From CAZEBW01 sp964510205 (GTDB lineage: Bacteria; Chloroflexota; Anaerolineae; VGOG01): DNA of 9,639 nucleotides. The translations under genes were made by a program, and so were the position numbers. Location of the stretch: contig CAZEBW010000112.1 of assembly GCA_964510205.1 (NCBI GenBank), forward strand, positions 1 to 9,639, read 5' to 3'. The notes below the pieces were generated by a model. The model saw nothing but the letters and a program-made list of their open reading frames with translations. It ran no database searches and was not told the DNA's origin. Below are positions 9,479-9,639 of the stretch, one piece after another (positions within the stretch are counted from its first letter, which is position 1; every line of letters begins with the position of its first letter).

Positions 9479-9639
9479 GCCTGGGACAACACGGAGAGCA
9501 AGGCGCGCACGAGAAAGTAGAACCAACTACCCAGGCGATAGGCGTAGTAAAAGGGCAGCTTTCTGCTGTCGGATAACTGGTAACTGTCATGTAGCAGTGA
9601 AAGGTTTACACTAAATCTAAGCGCATATTTGTAGCAGTT
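9424..9639 (-). CDS. C-terminus of a probable glycosyltransferase, partial
   Basis: This minus-strand frame is open from the window's right edge to TGA 9426-9424, giving 71 visible residues. The block SRKLPFYYAYRLGSWFYFLV then RALLSVLSQALVKR looks like the amphipathic, aromatic C-terminal helix that ends many sugar transferases of polysaccharide clusters, where it contacts the membrane. The last ~15 residues (AEEREGKGAGVQG) come from the C/T tract at 9355-9478. The upstream part near the edge (CYKYALRFSVNLSLLHDSYQ) is not recognisable and may be altered; TGTAGCAGT occurs twice there (about 9592-9600 and 9630-9638). With no catalytic domain in view, the assignment rests on one motif-like stretch and on the neighbouring polysaccharide-type genes. 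Confidence 0.45.
   Translation of the reverse strand, partial: NCYKYALRFSVNLSLLHDSYQLSDSRKLPFYYAYRLGSWFYFLVRALLSVLSQALVKRAEEREGKGAGVQG

Overview
The window reads as an accessory region of an environmental bacterium. I infer a Chloroflexota (Anaerolineae-like) host with moderate confidence, from moderately high GC, scattered copies of the short repeat CCTTCGACAGGCTCAGGACA, many C/T-rich tracts, and a dense run of small toxin-antitoxin (TA) genes. No marker gene settles the taxonomy.

Layout. 1-412 (-): N-terminus of a DegT/DnrJ/EryC1 sugar aminotransferase, running off the window. 430-1163 (-): coupled pair of a DUF6932-type nucleotidyltransferase and a coiled-coil partner. 1239-1375: MITE-like element. 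1389-1990 (-): second DegT aminotransferase, now a pseudogene. 2001-2552 (+): Phd/YefM-type antitoxin whose promoter is interrupted by a 101-bp MITE. 2716-3762 (+): promoter, DUF6922-like antitoxin and a frameshifted AbiEii-type nucleotidyltransferase toxin. 3856-4491 (-): YdcF/SanA-like membrane protein. 4517-5205 (-): MazF toxin, its antitoxin and promoter. 5202-5645 (-): truncated hexapeptide acyltransferase. 5643-6119 (+): PIN-toxin remnant and antitoxin. 6146-6970 (+): TumA antitoxin and a TumE toxin split by a second copy of the 101-bp MITE. 6970-7535: repeats and a group II intron domain V. 7536-7817 (+): orphan antitoxin. 7818-8397: repeats and a structured RNA candidate on the minus strand (HEARO/omega-RNA-like, no iscB beside it). 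8398-9348 (+): PIN toxin and antitoxin from a near-consensus, apparently leaderless promoter. 9424-9639 (-): C-terminus of a probable glycosyltransferase.

How it fits together. The aminotransferases, acyltransferase and glycosyltransferase look like debris of a surface-polysaccharide locus. TA modules have accumulated in it, and about half of these have lost or broken their toxin. Several have nearly perfect sigma70-type promoters (TTGACA, 17 bp, TATAAT or TACAAT). The damage has visible causes: a 101-bp MITE with 9-bp target duplications, a roughly 24-nt repeat that enters coding sequence, and C/T-rich tracts, always pyrimidine-rich on the + strand, that replace or extend gene ends.
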